From Pleurostoma richardsiae (Eukaryota; Ascomycota; Sordariomycetes; Calosphaeriales; Pleurostomataceae), in the NCBI GenBank assembly GCA_030052745.1, contig JANBVO010000017.1, forward strand, positions 372,001 to 436,000: a stretch of 64,000 nucleotides of DNA, read 5' to 3'. The notes under the pieces are model-generated. The model was not told the origin of the DNA, did not search any database, and saw only the letters and a list, made by a program, of their open reading frames with translations. Position 1 is the stretch's first letter, and each line of letters begins with the position of its first letter. Shown here piece by piece: positions 40,914 to 52,609 of the stretch. Made by a program: the position numbers and the translations under genes.

Positions 40914-41116
40914 GAGACTAGTCCGTCGAGTCTCGAGAAATGTTCTCGTAGGCAATCTGACCTTGGATGCATGAATTCGTGTTTCCGCTATCATATGTCT
41001 TTCCCCAGGGTCCAGTCTCCGCTATGATGAACTGTAAAATACAATCAAAATATTTAGCTTCCTCTTCAGTTCGCTTCCCTTTCCTAACCTGAGTCGTCCA
41101 CCAATGTCATGCCGCA

Positions 41117-42198
41117 TTAATCGCCCAGAGGGTACGCGTGCAGGAACTGTCCATAGTACAGCTCGGAGTCTTTCGAGGCCAGGAACACAAAGCTCGGCGC
41201 GACCTCGCTAGGCTGCCCCGGACGGCCCAGGGCGGAGCCCTCGCCGAATTTCTCCATCTGTTCTGCGGGACGGGATGCCGGCTGCAGTGGCGTATGGACG
41301 GGGCCTGGAGCGACGGCGTTGACTCTGATCCCCTTCGGAAGGAGATTTTTGGCCAGAGCGCGTGTGAACGAGGCAATGGCACCCTTTGTGGCGGCATAAT
41401 CTACCATGCTGCCCGTACCGCGGAAGGCGACTGTGGAAGTCGTGTTGATGATGCTGAGACGCATTGTCAGTACTCTGCTAGGTCGCTAAGGGTTGGGGTA
41501 GACTTACGAGCCGCCCTTCTTCATGTGAGGCAGGGCGTACTTCGTCATGGCGAACATCTGAATGATGTTGCTGCGGAAGACGCTCTCGACTTGGCCGAGG
41601 TCAATATCGGCGAAGTCGTCGCACATCATCTGCTTGGAAGCGTTGTTGACGAGGACATGGATGATGCCAAACGCGTCAACGTGCTTCTGGACAGCATCCT
41701 TGCAGGTGTTGTAATCTTCGAGATTACCCGCAATGAGCAGGCACTTGCGACCCTCCTTTTCGACTAGTTTCTTGGTATCCTCTGCATCGGGCTGCTCCTC
41801 TGGAAGGTAGACAATGCTGACATCGGCCCCCTCGCGTGCGTAGAGCACCGCGACTGCGCGGCCAATACCAGAGCTACAGGATGGCAGTCAGCCCACCTCT
41901 GTCATAATAGCGAAATCGGCATGAAGCATGTAGACATACTCTCCACCTGTGATGAGAGCCTTGCACCCTTTGAGTTTTCCGGCCGGTACATACTCGTAGG
42001 CCTGATCCTCGCCCTCCAGCTTGGTCGGCTCACTGGAGGGTTTCATGTCCTTCTCGAGGCTAGTGCAAGTCAGCTTGACCCGTCCCAGCCACAAGCGATA
42101 TCAAGATCGACAGATACTTACCCCGGAAGGTTTTGAGACTGTGCCTTCTGCGGCACGGTCTGGAACTCGCCGCCCTTGCTAGCGTGAGAGTCGGACAT
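41117..42198 (-). CDS. Short-chain dehydrogenase/reductase (YhdF/ribitol-dehydrogenase-like)
   Basis: Exons 42198-42122, 42059-41940, 41873-41508 and 41453-41117 give 299 residues. Splices restore QNLPGLEKDMKP, LITGGDSGIGRAVAVLYA and MKKGGSIINTTS. The TGxxxGIG cofactor motif is TGGDSGIG near residue 60; NNAS is the SDR structural motif and the catalytic Ser-Tyr-Lys is seen as NTTSTVAFRGTG and YAATKGA. The C-terminal SELYYGQFLHAYPLGD is the family's substrate-loop end. The N-terminal ~55-residue extension (KPSSEPTKLEGE...) is typical of the general-stress glucose/ribitol dehydrogenase-like group also found in bacteria (YhxC/YhdF). Substrate unknown. An ATG further upstream exists, but MSDSHASKGG is the better start. 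Confidence 0.87.
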
Positions 42199-44447
42199 CT
42201 TGCGAACGGTGGTGGACTGCGGTAGAGGAATTCTGAGGCAAGAGACGATGGGTGTTGTATATCGTGATAGGAGACGTGGTAGGACCCGCGAGGCTCGAAT
42301 CCTGGGTGTGATGTTCATATAGGAGCTCGGCACAATAATCTACTGATGCGTCTTGGAGGTTGATATAGGCGTTGAAGTGGGTATTAGGGTGAGGTCGTTG
42401 AGGACTCAGCGAAGATCGAGATCCAGCTCGCGAACATTTAAGTCCATTCTGATCGCGCTTGCTTATGTTAGCCATGTACGACGCCAGCGCCTTTTGTCTC
42501 TGTGTTGACGTTGAGTGGACTGAGGCTTTCATCATGGTGATGCTCACATTCTGGGCGTGCCCCTGGATGACGTCATAGCCAGCCCCCTTCGATAGAGTGA
42601 TGCTGAGACACCTTCACGGTTCGCCTTATCCAAGTAGCAACGTCTCCAAAAGAAACAGAGTGGACGTCTTCGGATTAGTCTCTCTATAGAAAATCCCAAG
42701 AATTGGTGATGAAAATGGTGGAGATGTAAGCTTTAATATATATGTAGCTACCTACCTTAGGCAGGCAACGTTAGTGGAGTGACGGCAGACACTCTGGCAG
42801 TATCGCCTCAATCACCAGCACGCCGTCTTCAGTTCTACTCAGCTGAAATTCACGAGACAGATATGTTTTACTAATGGACCTGTGCGCCGAGAAGAAACGC
42901 CAGCACCGGAAACGCTGGGCTGCTGCAGGGCTATTACCCTGAGCCGACGGGGTTGACTCTTTTCTCGCTGCGATTAAAGCCTAACTACGTCGCCTTCACA
43001 GTCTAATTTGAATACGTGAGTAATCATGGTCATTATGACCATGGCGGTTCTCACTTCAGGCAGTACCAAGCCTATCATATTGGAACTGATCCGCTCGAAT
43101 ATCGAGCTACAACAGCAAGTTGTTCTTGAGGCACGCTTTGGCCTTTTGTGTACTGGGGCAGGATCTGAATGACCGTACAAGCACCAGCGTCTATAGACAG
43201 AGTAACGATCATCTTTCCACTGACGGCCCATGATTATCTTTGGTTTTAGATCTATGTGCTCGACAATCTTAGTCGGGCGGCATCCCGCAACCAGGACTAG
43301 GCATCTTCTATCAAGCAACCAGGTGACCAGGTCTTTCTCGGGAGCTGAACCGACTCCTGGAAAGAGCTCCCGCCGATTCAACATGAAGAGGTTACTTTGT
43401 TTACTCAACACTCGGAGTAGCGGCTAGAGTCGGGCGTAATCCTGGGAGATTACCCAGCGTGGCGCTCGCTGTGAGAGTCAGGCTGACCTACCCTGCGAGC
43501 TGAAGTATCAGCTTGGCGTATCAGCTGGCTTGTTAAGTCGCCCCCGGTCTCCTTGATACTTATGCCAATTGGTGGTTCAGACTTCCAGGTACGACTTGCG
43601 TGACACTGGCAGCCTGAGGGCCGGATCAGGCATATGTTTCTGGATTCGTTGAATTAACTTGAATATGCCCGGCGCCTACTCCCTTGTACCCCTGCGTGCG
43701 GAAGCTCACTCGCTGTATCCGGAGACAGCCTGTAAGCAGACAAGCCTTCGATCGGGTGGTAAATTTAGCGCATCGGATCTGACGAGCTGCGAACGGGCGG
43801 GTCCGAGCCTCGTTAGTATGTCAGACCCGAATCTTATGCGGTAACATGTGTTCCCAACGGGTTAAACTGCATACCCGGTGGCGGCCTCAGTTGCCTTCTT
43901 GCTCACTTCCCTCTACCCCCCCGTTCGTTTTCGTCGACATATACGAGGTTACCAAAGAAGGAAAAGGTCTGCCTCAAATTGTTTCTTCCACATGCGTCTG
44001 ACCTGTTGCGCCACTGAGTAGGATTATCTGAGAAATTCGACTCAAGCGTTACGACAAGTAAGCTACCCTGTGATTCTATTCACTCTTTGCCGCTGCCTAC
44101 AGCACTCAGGCGAGGCACATTATCTCTAAACTTAGCATACCGCCTGGCTGTACTAGCAACGAATCTTACTGGTGTTCATATCAGACTGGTTGAGCCACAA
44201 GAAGAGATGCGCATGGCCAGCGGATTCCCCATGAACCCGATCTCACACATCATAGTCAGGCTCTATGCGTGTCGGGGCTCGGCAGGTTTACAAGGTGCAG
44301 TCGGTATATAAACGGCTTGAGGGACATGCATGTGCTGGTGTATTTGTCACTTACAGGGACATTCTACGATACCGCAAGACTATTGTTATCGATCTGCAAA
44401 ACGTGTAGACTTATTTGAACCTTGATATCTCAGACAGACTCTCCAAA
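42199..44447. other. Gene-poor region, 2.25 kb, upstream of two divergent dehydrogenases
   Basis: The largest frame is ~145 codons on the minus strand at 42974-43411; it shows no known domain and is rich in residues unlike neighbouring genes, so I do not call it. The segment around 42730-42780 contains TATATATGTAGCTACCTACC, and 43850-43930 is CT-rich. The last ~150 nt before 44448 include TATATAAACGG, a TATA-like box for the rightward gene. No transposon ends or RNA genes seen. Confidence 0.45.
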
Positions 44448-45841
44448 ATGGTCGGAAAGCGCCACGCATCCCACGAAGAGCACAATGGCTATCATCACGG
44501 CGACACAATGAAGACCGTTGTCTGGGAAGGCAAGCCCTTTGAGATGGTCGTCCGCAACGTCCCCAAAGCGAGGGTCGTGGATGACGACGATGCTGTCGTG
44601 CGCGTCACGTCGGCTGCCATCTGCGGCACGGACTTACATGTGTACCACGGCATCTTCGGAAGCTCTAAGGCTCCGTGGCCTATGGGACACGAGGCTATCG
44701 GTGTGGTTACGCAGGTCGGCAAAGGCGTAGACACCCTCAAGGTGGGAGACCGAGTCATCATCCCCGACATACCAGACAGCGGTGCCTTCGACGTCAATCC
44801 AACCCTGCTTGAGTCGTTCTCGTGTTTCGGACTCGGGGCGGACTTTGGGAATCTTGGAGGCTGCCAAGGTAGGAGTTGCTATCCCACCATGTCGTAGATA
44901 TTTGCAGTTTGCTGACCTTTGAACCTAGCCGAGTTTGTCCGCGTCCCGTTTGCGGACAAGACCCTGATCAACGTTGGGGATTCTCGCATCCCGGACAACG
45001 AGTTCCTCTTCATATCGGACATCTTCTCCACCGCTTGGACATGCCTCGATTTCTCTGGCTTCCAGCCAGGAGATGATGTTGCCGTTTTCGGCGCCGGGCC
45101 AGTCGGTCTCCTGTGCGCGTACAGCGCCATCCTCCGGGGGGCTAGCAAGGTCTTCTCCGTCGATCATGTCCCGGCACGGCTCAAGAAGGCCAAGGAAATT
45201 GGTGCCATCCCCATTGACTTTACGAAGGGCGAGCCGTCGGCTCAGATCCTCGAGATTGTGCCGGACGGAGTTACCAGATCATGCGACTGCATCGGCGAAG
45301 AGTGCCTCAACGAGAAGCTCAAGCCCGATACTGGTTTCGTCATAAACCAGGCTGTGAAGGTCACTTCATCCTTCGGCGGCATTGGTGTCATTGGTGTCTA
45401 CTTCGCCGAGCCCAATAGCAAAGGGACCCCTCGAGGCGCAACCATCCCGGCGAGCATCAGTTTTCCCATGACACTCTGGTGGGAGAAGAATCTGTCCATG
45501 AAGGGAGGTGGAGTCGACACCAAGCTCGTTGCGCCGATCCTGTTTGAGCTTGTCAAGACTGGACGCGCTCGTCCTGGGTTCATCGTCTCGAAGGAACTCG
45601 AGGGCCTCGACGACGCTCCCGAGGCTTATCATCAGTTCGACAAGAAGGAGGAGACAAAGATTGTCTTCAAGTTTCCCGGAGCAATTGAGCACAACAATGG
45701 GCATGAATTAGCTAGTTCTGAGCGGGAATCAGATTCTGACTTCCATAGGTAAGCTTTGCACCTCAACTCTGGTATTACTGACCGAAAGGGAAACTGACCA
45801 TCTGCAGCGGACGATGGTCTAAGAGAAGACGTCATCACTAA
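44448..45841 (+). CDS. Zinc-type alcohol dehydrogenase-like protein lacking the structural zinc site
   Basis: Exons 44448-44868, 44929-45748 and, probably, 45808-45841 give 424 residues. The first splice restores GGCQAEFVRVPFADKTL. Catalytic site: CGTDLHVYHGIF and MGHEAIGVV; Rossmann motif VAVFGAGPVGLLCAYSA. Where formaldehyde/threonine-type relatives have four structural-zinc cysteines, this protein reads DIPDSGAFDVNPTLLESFSCFG, so the structural site is missing; a fungal subgroup shares that. The C-terminus reads DSDFHR then stop if unspliced, or DSDFHS plus a basic SKRRRHH tail if the 59-nt terminal intron is removed. ATG 44448 is the first in frame. Substrate unknown; the His-rich N-terminus (HASHEEHNGYHHGD) is unusual. 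Confidence 0.82.
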
Positions 45842-46098
45842 ACGGTGTCTGTTCTGTGGAAGGAGAGGCTACCTGAGACTGCATAATATATGACTTTTTA
45901 AATATTTCCCATGTGTTGAGTATCTTGCGATTACCTACAAGTTAATGTGTTGTATTGTGCTCACCCACGGAGTGATTTAACAGACAAAGTCACACCCATA
46001 GCATCTATGCATTATAGTTCCGTCTACAAACAGTTGTCAAAAACCATAGCCCGTCGACATCGTGCTTTTAGCTCAACTCATTACGAAAGGCCCCAGAC

Positions 46099-47337
46099 CT
46101 ATAGCTTGGATCGGATTGCAGGATCTTTAATATCAACCGTCTTCCCGACCCTCCAGCTAACCTCTCCACTCGCGTCCTGTCCCTCCTTCCACTGCCACCG
46201 CGCGATATCCTGCTTGCCCTTCTCCAGTGCCTCTTTCACCCAGTTGCCGATGACAGGCAGCATCTTAAACGCATGGCCCGAGTCGCCCGAAACGACGAGG
46301 AGGTTCTTCCCCGGAACGTAATCGATCACATACTCCGAGTCCGCAGTATCCGCGCACCAGCACATCTTCTTGTTGATGATCGGCCTGTCCGCGAGCGCCG
46401 GCAGGGTCTCCCTCAGCAGCTTGCGGATCATCTCCTCGTCGCGGGGCGGGATCCAGTCGTTGTTCGCGGGCGGGACCGACACGCCCTCGCGGACGAAGTT
46501 GGTGTACCCCGAGCCGGAGGGGCACAGCTTGAGCAGCCCGGTGCGGGGGTCCGGCTCGAAGAAGAAGCCCAAATCCCGCGCGTAGGTAACTGGGATCCCG
46601 CGCAGCCGCGCCGCCTCCTCGGGCGTGAGCTGCACGTGGCCCACGCTCCACGCCTTGGCGGTCACTTGCCTGCCGACTTGGGGCAGCACCACCCCGAGCG
46701 AAGCGCCCAGGGCGAGGACCACAATTTCGGCGCGGTATTCTTTGCCGGACTGGGTCTTAGCGCCGACGCAGGCAGCGCCGTTGAAGACGAGCGACTCGAC
46801 GCCGTCACCGAGGCGGAAGTCGACCTCGAACGCGCAGCACGCGGAGTAGACCGCCGTCATGGCGTCGGCCGCGTGGGCGTACCCGGCGAACCGGTTGAAG
46901 TAACCCTTCCACCCCATCGGTCCATCGAAGACCGGGGCCACGGAGCGGATGTCATCGCGCGTGTTGATCGGCCGGATCTTGCCCTTGAAGGCCGGATGGG
47001 AGGATATCGACGCTAGCGACTTGGCCAGGGATTTCTTGCTCTTCTCCGGAGCGGCCGCGGAATTGCCGAGGAGGTAGCCGGTCTCGTGGTAGTAAGGGGC
47101 GAAAAGGGGTGTCTTCCACTCGGCCAGGGCCTGCAGGGCAAGTTCGGCGTAGTAAGGGTCCTCATATTCGGCTCTCAGGATCTTGTTCAGGTCGTTGCCG
47201 GCAGAGAGGTCTGACGGAATCACGGGGCTCTTTTCCAGGACGGTGATGTTTTTGTAGCCGGCTTTGGCCAGCCGGTAGGCGGTTGATAGGCCGAAAGTGC
47301 CGGCCCCGACGATGAGAATGGGTGTGTCTGGCGTCAT
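46099..47337 (-). CDS. Fructosyl amino acid oxidase (amadoriase), peroxisomal
   Basis: An intronless 412-residue FAD enzyme of the sarcosine oxidase/DAO superfamily. Residues 7-20 hold the dinucleotide motif ILIVGAGTFGLSTAYRL. KMCWCADTADSEYVIDY carries the Cys position used for covalent flavin in this family, and VVSGDSGHAFKMLPVIG is the second FAD-binding motif. It ends in RSKL, a clear type 1 peroxisomal targeting signal, as in Aspergillus amadoriases. The reaction deglycates Amadori compounds, giving the amino acid, glucosone and hydrogen peroxide. The frame is open 91 codons upstream, but MTPDTPILIVGAG is the natural start. Divergent from a Zn2Cys6 regulator over 715 nt. Sarcosine/pipecolate oxidase is the alternative reading. 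Confidence 0.85.
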   Translation of the reverse strand: MTPDTPILIVGAGTFGLSTAYRLAKAGYKNITVLEKSPVIPSDLSAGNDLNKILRAEYEDPYYAELALQALAEWKTPLFAPYYHETGYLLGNSAAAPEKSKKSLAKSLASISSHPAFKGKIRPINTRDDIRSVAPVFDGPMGWKGYFNRFAGYAHAADAMTAVYSACCAFEVDFRLGDGVESLVFNGAACVGAKTQSGKEYRAEIVVLALGASLGVVLPQVGRQVTAKAWSVGHVQLTPEEAARLRGIPVTYARDLGFFFEPDPRTGLLKLCPSGSGYTNFVREGVSVPPANNDWIPPRDEEMIRKLLRETLPALADRPIINKKMCWCADTADSEYVIDYVPGKNLLVVSGDSGHAFKMLPVIGNWVKEALEKGKQDIARWQWKEGQDASGEVSWRVGKTVDIKDPAIRSKL

Positions 47338-48052
47338 TGTGATTGGGCAGATAGGGGCAAGCGAGCCTTTGAATGAGAGGACCGATAAAAGCGAAGAAAC
47401 CGCCCCGATAATGAGCGTCTTTTCTCCTCGTTGGAGTGTGCGAGGCCGGCTGCGGGAGGCCCCGACATCATGAGACTTCGGCAGCTGCTCCGAACCATCA
47501 GCGGCGATCAAGGTACCATAAAAGCGTCTCTCGGCGATTGCTCTGGCAGACCAGGGCAAGAGTAGCCGACATGCATCAGTGATTGCTCCGAGCAGTCGAG
47601 GCAAACACAAGCGACGTGCATGACAACGCCCGCCTGGGCTTGGGCTCTCCTCGAGGAGGCGGGGTAAAACGGTCTAAACTGCCCCCAGAGCGCATCCAAT
47701 CTGGACCGCGGGCGCCCCTGGTCTAGCGGCGCTACCCACACAGGTTGTCTTGGTTCTTGCAAGGGTGCGGAGACAGCAAGGTATGCCGAGATACGCCTGT
47801 CTGTACGGGGTGCCTACCCATGTACAGATACGTGTGCGATGATAAGAATTGGCCCGGCGGCCCACAGCGTTATCTCGAAGTGGGTCGGGCGATGATCAAC
47901 CCCCCCGACTTCATCTCCCGGTTGTCTCGTGTGAGGAGGAGAACTCGGGACACAGTGATTCATACCATCGCGTAACGCCGTTGGCTGTCTGACTTGTCAC
48001 TGTCGCATCGTGCCAAAGATCCGGGCTCCTGCTGTCGAGAGCATCTCCAGAC
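47338..48052. promoter_or_regulatory. Divergent promoter, amadoriase / Zn2Cys6 regulator
   Basis: 715 nt with no supported gene; the amadoriase frame is open upstream for 91 codons but without motif. CGG/CCG triplets are frequent (CGAGGCCGGCTGCGGG near 47430; TTGGCCCGGCGGCCC at 47850). I found no repeated element shared with other promoters. Confidence 0.4.
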
Positions 48053-49826
48053 ATGGGTCACGCGGCGCGCCCAGGAGGAGCTCGGCGGAGGTCGCGGGCC
48101 GGCGAAGTCCGCACGCGGAGTGGATGCTGGAAGTGTCGAGGTAAGCGGTCTGCAACCCTTGCAGCGGCTGGGCAAGGCAGTGCGCTAACTGTTCGACGCA
48201 GAGAGACGCGTGAAGTGCCCAGGTAAGCGCATGTTAACTCTGCATCTCCGACTGGTGTTGACCCATCTCCAGAGCAACGGCCGATTTGTGGACACTGTGA
48301 ACGGCTGGGATTTGTCTGCACATATGACGTGCGTCTGAGCTGGCAGACTGTCCAGAAGGCTGAGCCTCGACGGAGAAAGACCGCGCCGAGAGTCCAGGAT
48401 TGGATGTTCCTCAACACCGTCAGTGAAGACTTCGTTGATACAGATCTGTTCGATCTCTTCCTTTGGGACGATCTCTCGTCGTGTGATACCTCCAGTGTCA
48501 TCTCGACTCCATCTCACCTCAGCCGCGGAAGCTCACCGTCACTATCGACCCTGAGCCCATCAAGTTCACCACTACCAACCTACACCGAGACTCCATGTCA
48601 GGATATTGCTCCGTACATACCACCCCTTGCGTTATCCAAGGATGACGCCTACTTATGGGAGTACTTCGCTACCTGCGTTACGCCTCAGTGCTCCTTGGAC
48701 AACATCACCAATCCTTACCGGAACGTCGTCCTGAGGATCGCTGCTTCCTCACCTCAGGGCCCGCTGTTCCAATGCATCATTGGCGCATCCGCCAACCAGC
48801 TGCATAATCTCGGACACAAGGGATTCGAGGCAAAGATATGGCACAGCCGGGCGAACGCACTTGCCCTTCTCAGGAGAGGCATGGAAGGCCAGGTATCATT
48901 GACGGATACTTTACACACAGACTACGACTCGGCGGCACAGATACTTGGCTCAGCAGTCATGCTTTGTTTCTCTGAGGTCAGTGATTGGAACAGACGAAAG
49001 CAGTCCGAGCTTCTAACTTGTCCTCCAGATCCTGCAAGACTGCTCGGAAACATGGACCGCACACGCCGACTTCGCACTGTCATACCTGCAGAGGGATGAT
49101 GGTGGCACGCAAACCCTTGCACCAGTCCTCCGTGATCTCGCTCAGTTCTCTGTTTCCTATTTCACCTACCACAGAGTCCTGGTAGCTACGGCCTCGCCGA
49201 GACTCTTCACGAGGAGTGTCATAGCAAGGAAGGAGACCAGTCGTACGACGCCTCTGCGATCGCTCACTGGCTGTCCGGACCGCCTGCTTGCCTTGATAGC
49301 AGACGTCACTGAGCTTGCCTACGAACAGGAGACGCTGGAGCTCACAGACGAGTTTGCGCATCGCCGAAATAGTATCGAAAGGGAGCTCCATGAGCTATAC
49401 CAGCCTGCGACGTCCGCGCCGGATGCCGAGGAGGCAGAGTTCAATCATGTCGCAGAGCTCAAGAGACTCACCACGCTACTGTACCTGCACTCTCGCATCG
49501 ATAACGCAGGACCGAGGGAGCCCCACGTTATGCGACTTACCGCGCGGATTTTGCAGCTGCTCAAGGGGATATCGCTGCGCACGAACACGATCCTGTGGTC
49601 TCTGTTCATTGTAGCCACCCTGGGCGTCAGGCCAGAAAGCGACGGGGACCGCAATCTCGTAATCGAGAGGCTTGCCGCGCTGCAGCAAACAAGGCAACTG
49701 GGGAATGTCAGGAAAGCGAGGCAGATCATCGAAGATGTGTGGAGGACGCGAGATCTGAAAGCGTCTCATGCGACACGCGGGTGGTCCATCCTCACGGACA
49801 AGTACGGCACTATAAGTTTGGCTTGA
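48053..49826 (+). CDS. Zn2Cys6 transcription factor with a 21-nt exon inside the zinc cluster
   Basis: Exons 48053-48140, 48202-48222, 48273-48976 and 49029-49826 encode 536 residues. The three N-terminal pieces only join into a regular cluster when a 21-nt exon is kept: CWKC / RERRVKC / PEQRPICGHCERLGFVC, with spacing 2-6-6-2-6. An acidic-aromatic stretch (DTDLFDLFLWDDLSS) follows, then the fungal-specific domain starting near LSKDDAYLWEYF, with NPYRNVVLRIAASSP, NALALLRRG and, after the last splice, SEILQDCSETWTAHADFALSYLQ. The C-terminal helical region ends EDVWRTRDLKASH. Related to Arg-/uric acid-type regulators with the same C-terminal layout. Likely regulates the divergent amadoriase and perhaps the transporter and 5-oxoprolinase next door (inferred). 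Confidence 0.88.
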
Positions 49827-50142
49827 TTTTGTCTCGTGTTTACCTCAGGCCATGTCATTATTCGGAGTTTTGGGAGGAGGCTAGTAGTCATATTCGGTAT
49901 TCGGCGTCAGCTGTAAGCGGGCTTCACAGCGGGTAGAATGAGATACGACAAGGTACGGTCACTTCAAATTGGTCGTCGGCAAATACAACATCGATTGCAG
50001 GATATCAATGCTGGTCAAACCGGGGATCTCCGCCCCCTCTCTTGTTCCAACTGTCTATCCTATCGCTCAGTCCCACTCCATCATCCTCCACGACTCTTCC
50101 TACTGATAATTCGCTGTCCCTCGTGCCACCACGTACAACTGA
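49827..50142. other. Convergent intergenic region, 316 nt
   Basis: Space between the 3' ends of the regulator and the MFS transporter. Contains nothing I can support beyond two 3' untranslated regions. Confidence 0.45.
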
Positions 50143-51920
50143 TCACGTAGTGTACCTGAATGCGTCCTGCTCCTTGTCGGTGATGTCCATGAATCCCTCG
50201 AGGGTACCATCATGAACACGCTCCGGCTTTCCGTACTTCTGGTCCTTCCACTTGTTGTCCCAGGCCGAGACGACCCAGTAGCAGCCAAGCAGGGCCATAC
50301 TGGCGCAGTAACAAACCAGCATGGCGATAACGCCGCCCGTGTACTTCGGCGCCTGGTTCGCGCGGAAGGTCTGGGGCCCAATGAGGTTGCCGACGGCGTA
50401 GCCGATGTTGACCCAGCTGTAGGCAATGGCCTTCTTAGTCTGACCAGCCGTGTTTGCCTGAATCAGGGAAATGCCGACGACATAGGGAGCTGCAAAAGCC
50501 TGTTAGCGAGCGCCCAGAGAGTGGTCCTGATGTGGAACTTACGCCAGTAGAAGTACATCAGGTAGAGACCAACCATCTGCCCTGCAGTGTTGGACCTCGG
50601 CACACCATATACAACAGCAGTACCAATCAGTGGCAGAATGAGGGCAATGCATGCTGTCAGCACGCGCCTGTTATGCCACTTGACGGCGATGTACCCAAAG
50701 AACCAAGCGCCGGACGTTGCAAGGACGCCGAAAGGCATGGTCAGCAAGCTGGACTCTAGGGCGCTGAAGCCGAGGTTGTTGATGATGATAGACCCAAAGG
50801 TCTGCAGGCCGCCGTTGGGAATATTGATAATAATGTTGAAGAAAAAGATCAACCAGACGCGGACATCTAGGAAGGCCTCAAAAACCTGGTTCCACTTCCA
50901 GACCCGATTGGCAATGCCAGTCCGGTTCTCAGCAAGCCGCTTCGTGGCATGGTATTTCTCTTCGGCCGTCAGGAAGCGTGCGTTCATGGGGTTGTCAGGC
51001 ATGATGTAGAGAAGGAAAAGCGACCAGGCGACGTTGATGGAGCCTGTCATTATGTAAAGGTACTGCCACTTGAGCAGAGGAGCCGATTCGGGGATCTTGC
51101 CGACGACAAAGGCGAAGAAGCCGTTGATGATGGAAGAGAAGTAAGCGAAAATGACTAGAAGCTGTCAGTGTCATCTGTCAGATGGTTTTCTGTCTATTGC
51201 ACGTACGAGAGTTACGCGGGGCCTGTTCGCTCTTTTTGTAGAAGCTGACCGCAATCATCGTAAGGCAGGGCGAGATGGCACCCTCAAGGAACCCGAGGAT
51301 GAAGCGCAGTGCCATGAAACCTGCCCAGTGCCTGCATGGCGCATACAGACACGTGAGGGCGGACCAGATAAGGGATGCGCACGCCAGGAGCTTGCCGGGT
51401 GGGACACGATGGACGAGGTACGACGCCGGAAACATGCCGCAGACAGTCTATAGAGAAGACTTGTTAGGTCGTCGCTGCAGAGTCAAATTTGAGGTACTGA
51501 GACCAACTTACTCCAAGAGGCAAGATGCTTCCCAACCAACTGTACTCTTGGCCAACGAGGTGATTGTCATTGCGGAATCCGTACAGTGCGGCCGTGCCGA
51601 GCTCGACCTTGTCGACCGCTCCCAGGGTGGCGGTAAAAAGGGCCTGCTATGTGTAAGTCGACATCTTCGACGTAGTCACTGCGTCAAACAGGACATACCA
51701 GTGGCAGGATCCATGCATCGATCTTCTTGACCAGCTTCTTCTCCATCTCAGGGGTCATAGGCCCAAACTCATCGTGCCCAGCCAGGTACTTGGCAGCCTC
51801 ATCCAGCTCCCGATTGCTGGTACCTTTCAGGGCCCCGACCTCGCCAGCCTCCATAGACTGGGCGTGGCTGATGGTGTCATTGGTCGCCTGCGGGTCACCC
51901 TTCTTCTCGGTATCCGCCAT
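50143..51920 (-). CDS. MFS transporter, anion:cation symporter (Dal5-like) family
   Basis: Exons 51920-51699, 51643-51512, 51447-51207, 51154-50543 and 50489-50143 give 517 residues. Splices restore AWILPLALFTATLGAVDKVELG, LPLGTVCGMFPASYLVHR, APRNSLIFAYFSS and YFYWPPYVVGISLIQANTAG. Twelve helices are expected; RFILGFLEGAISPCLTMIA is the family TM4 block, and NTAGQTKKAIAYSWVNIGYAVGNLIGPQTF and TDKEQDAFRY are shared with Dal5-type carriers (shortened here to NTAGQTKKAIAYSW). Substrates in this family are small organic anions or peptides. Divergent from 5-oxoprolinase over 689 nt, so uptake of pyroglutamate or a pyroglutamyl compound is a fair hypothesis. Confidence 0.88.
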
Positions 51921-52609
51921 GTTGAAGAGCGCTCAGTGCTGGACGAGTCAAGGTCTGGAACACACGGAAGCAAGACTTCAAGGCTCGGTGGTGATCTGTC
52001 GTATTGCCATTGTCCGCGTGGGAGTCAGAGACATCTGGATATATCCTAAACTGACGACTAGGACGAAGCCACGCTGTCCTATCTCAGCTATCACCAAACC
52101 ACAGATAAAGGCAGGGGCGTTATCTTAGGGTCCGGGGTTCTCACTGCCGGCGTGGTGAAAGTCTCCGCTCTTCACCTAGCGTCCTACGCAAGACCCGTTC
52201 CGCACCAGATACACCAAAATGAAAAGGAAACTCGAATCGACGGCGCTAACGGCCGCGCGGGCAGAGTTGGTGGGGGGCCGCTCCCTGCGTGCCGGCCGGA
52301 GGAAACCGAGGGATTAGCACAAGATCGGCCTACTACCATAGTAATGTAACTGTTACTAATGCCTTGGGGAGCTTTATCGCCGCCATCTGTGCCGCCGATA
52401 ACTGCACGGCCGCGGGGAAGTTCGAATCGACGGGCGTTCCGTTTCATCTCGGAGATCTTGTCGGCGCCTCGACCGAATGCGGAGGCAGCTAGAGCTATGC
52501 CAACAATCAGGTCCGCCAGATATCAAAAGGGGCCCTGGCTTCCTCTATCAATCCTTTGGCGATAGACAGAAACCACCAACTTGCTTTGCCTCAGACCACC
52601 GCTGCAAGA
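51921..52609. promoter_or_regulatory. Divergent promoter, MFS transporter / 5-oxoprolinase
   Basis: 689 nt with no gene. GC-rich in the middle (GGCCGCGCGGG near 52250 and GTGCCGGCCGGAGG near 52290), with CGG/CCG repeats suited to zinc-cluster regulators. A second GC-rich site (CACGGCCGCGGGG) lies at about 52405. Co-regulation of the pair is inferred from the divergence. Confidence 0.4.

Noticed and set aside
42974-43411. 145-codon minus-strand frame in the 2.25-kb gene-poor region
   Set aside because: No recognisable domain, no splice-supported extension and no promoter context; left uncalled.
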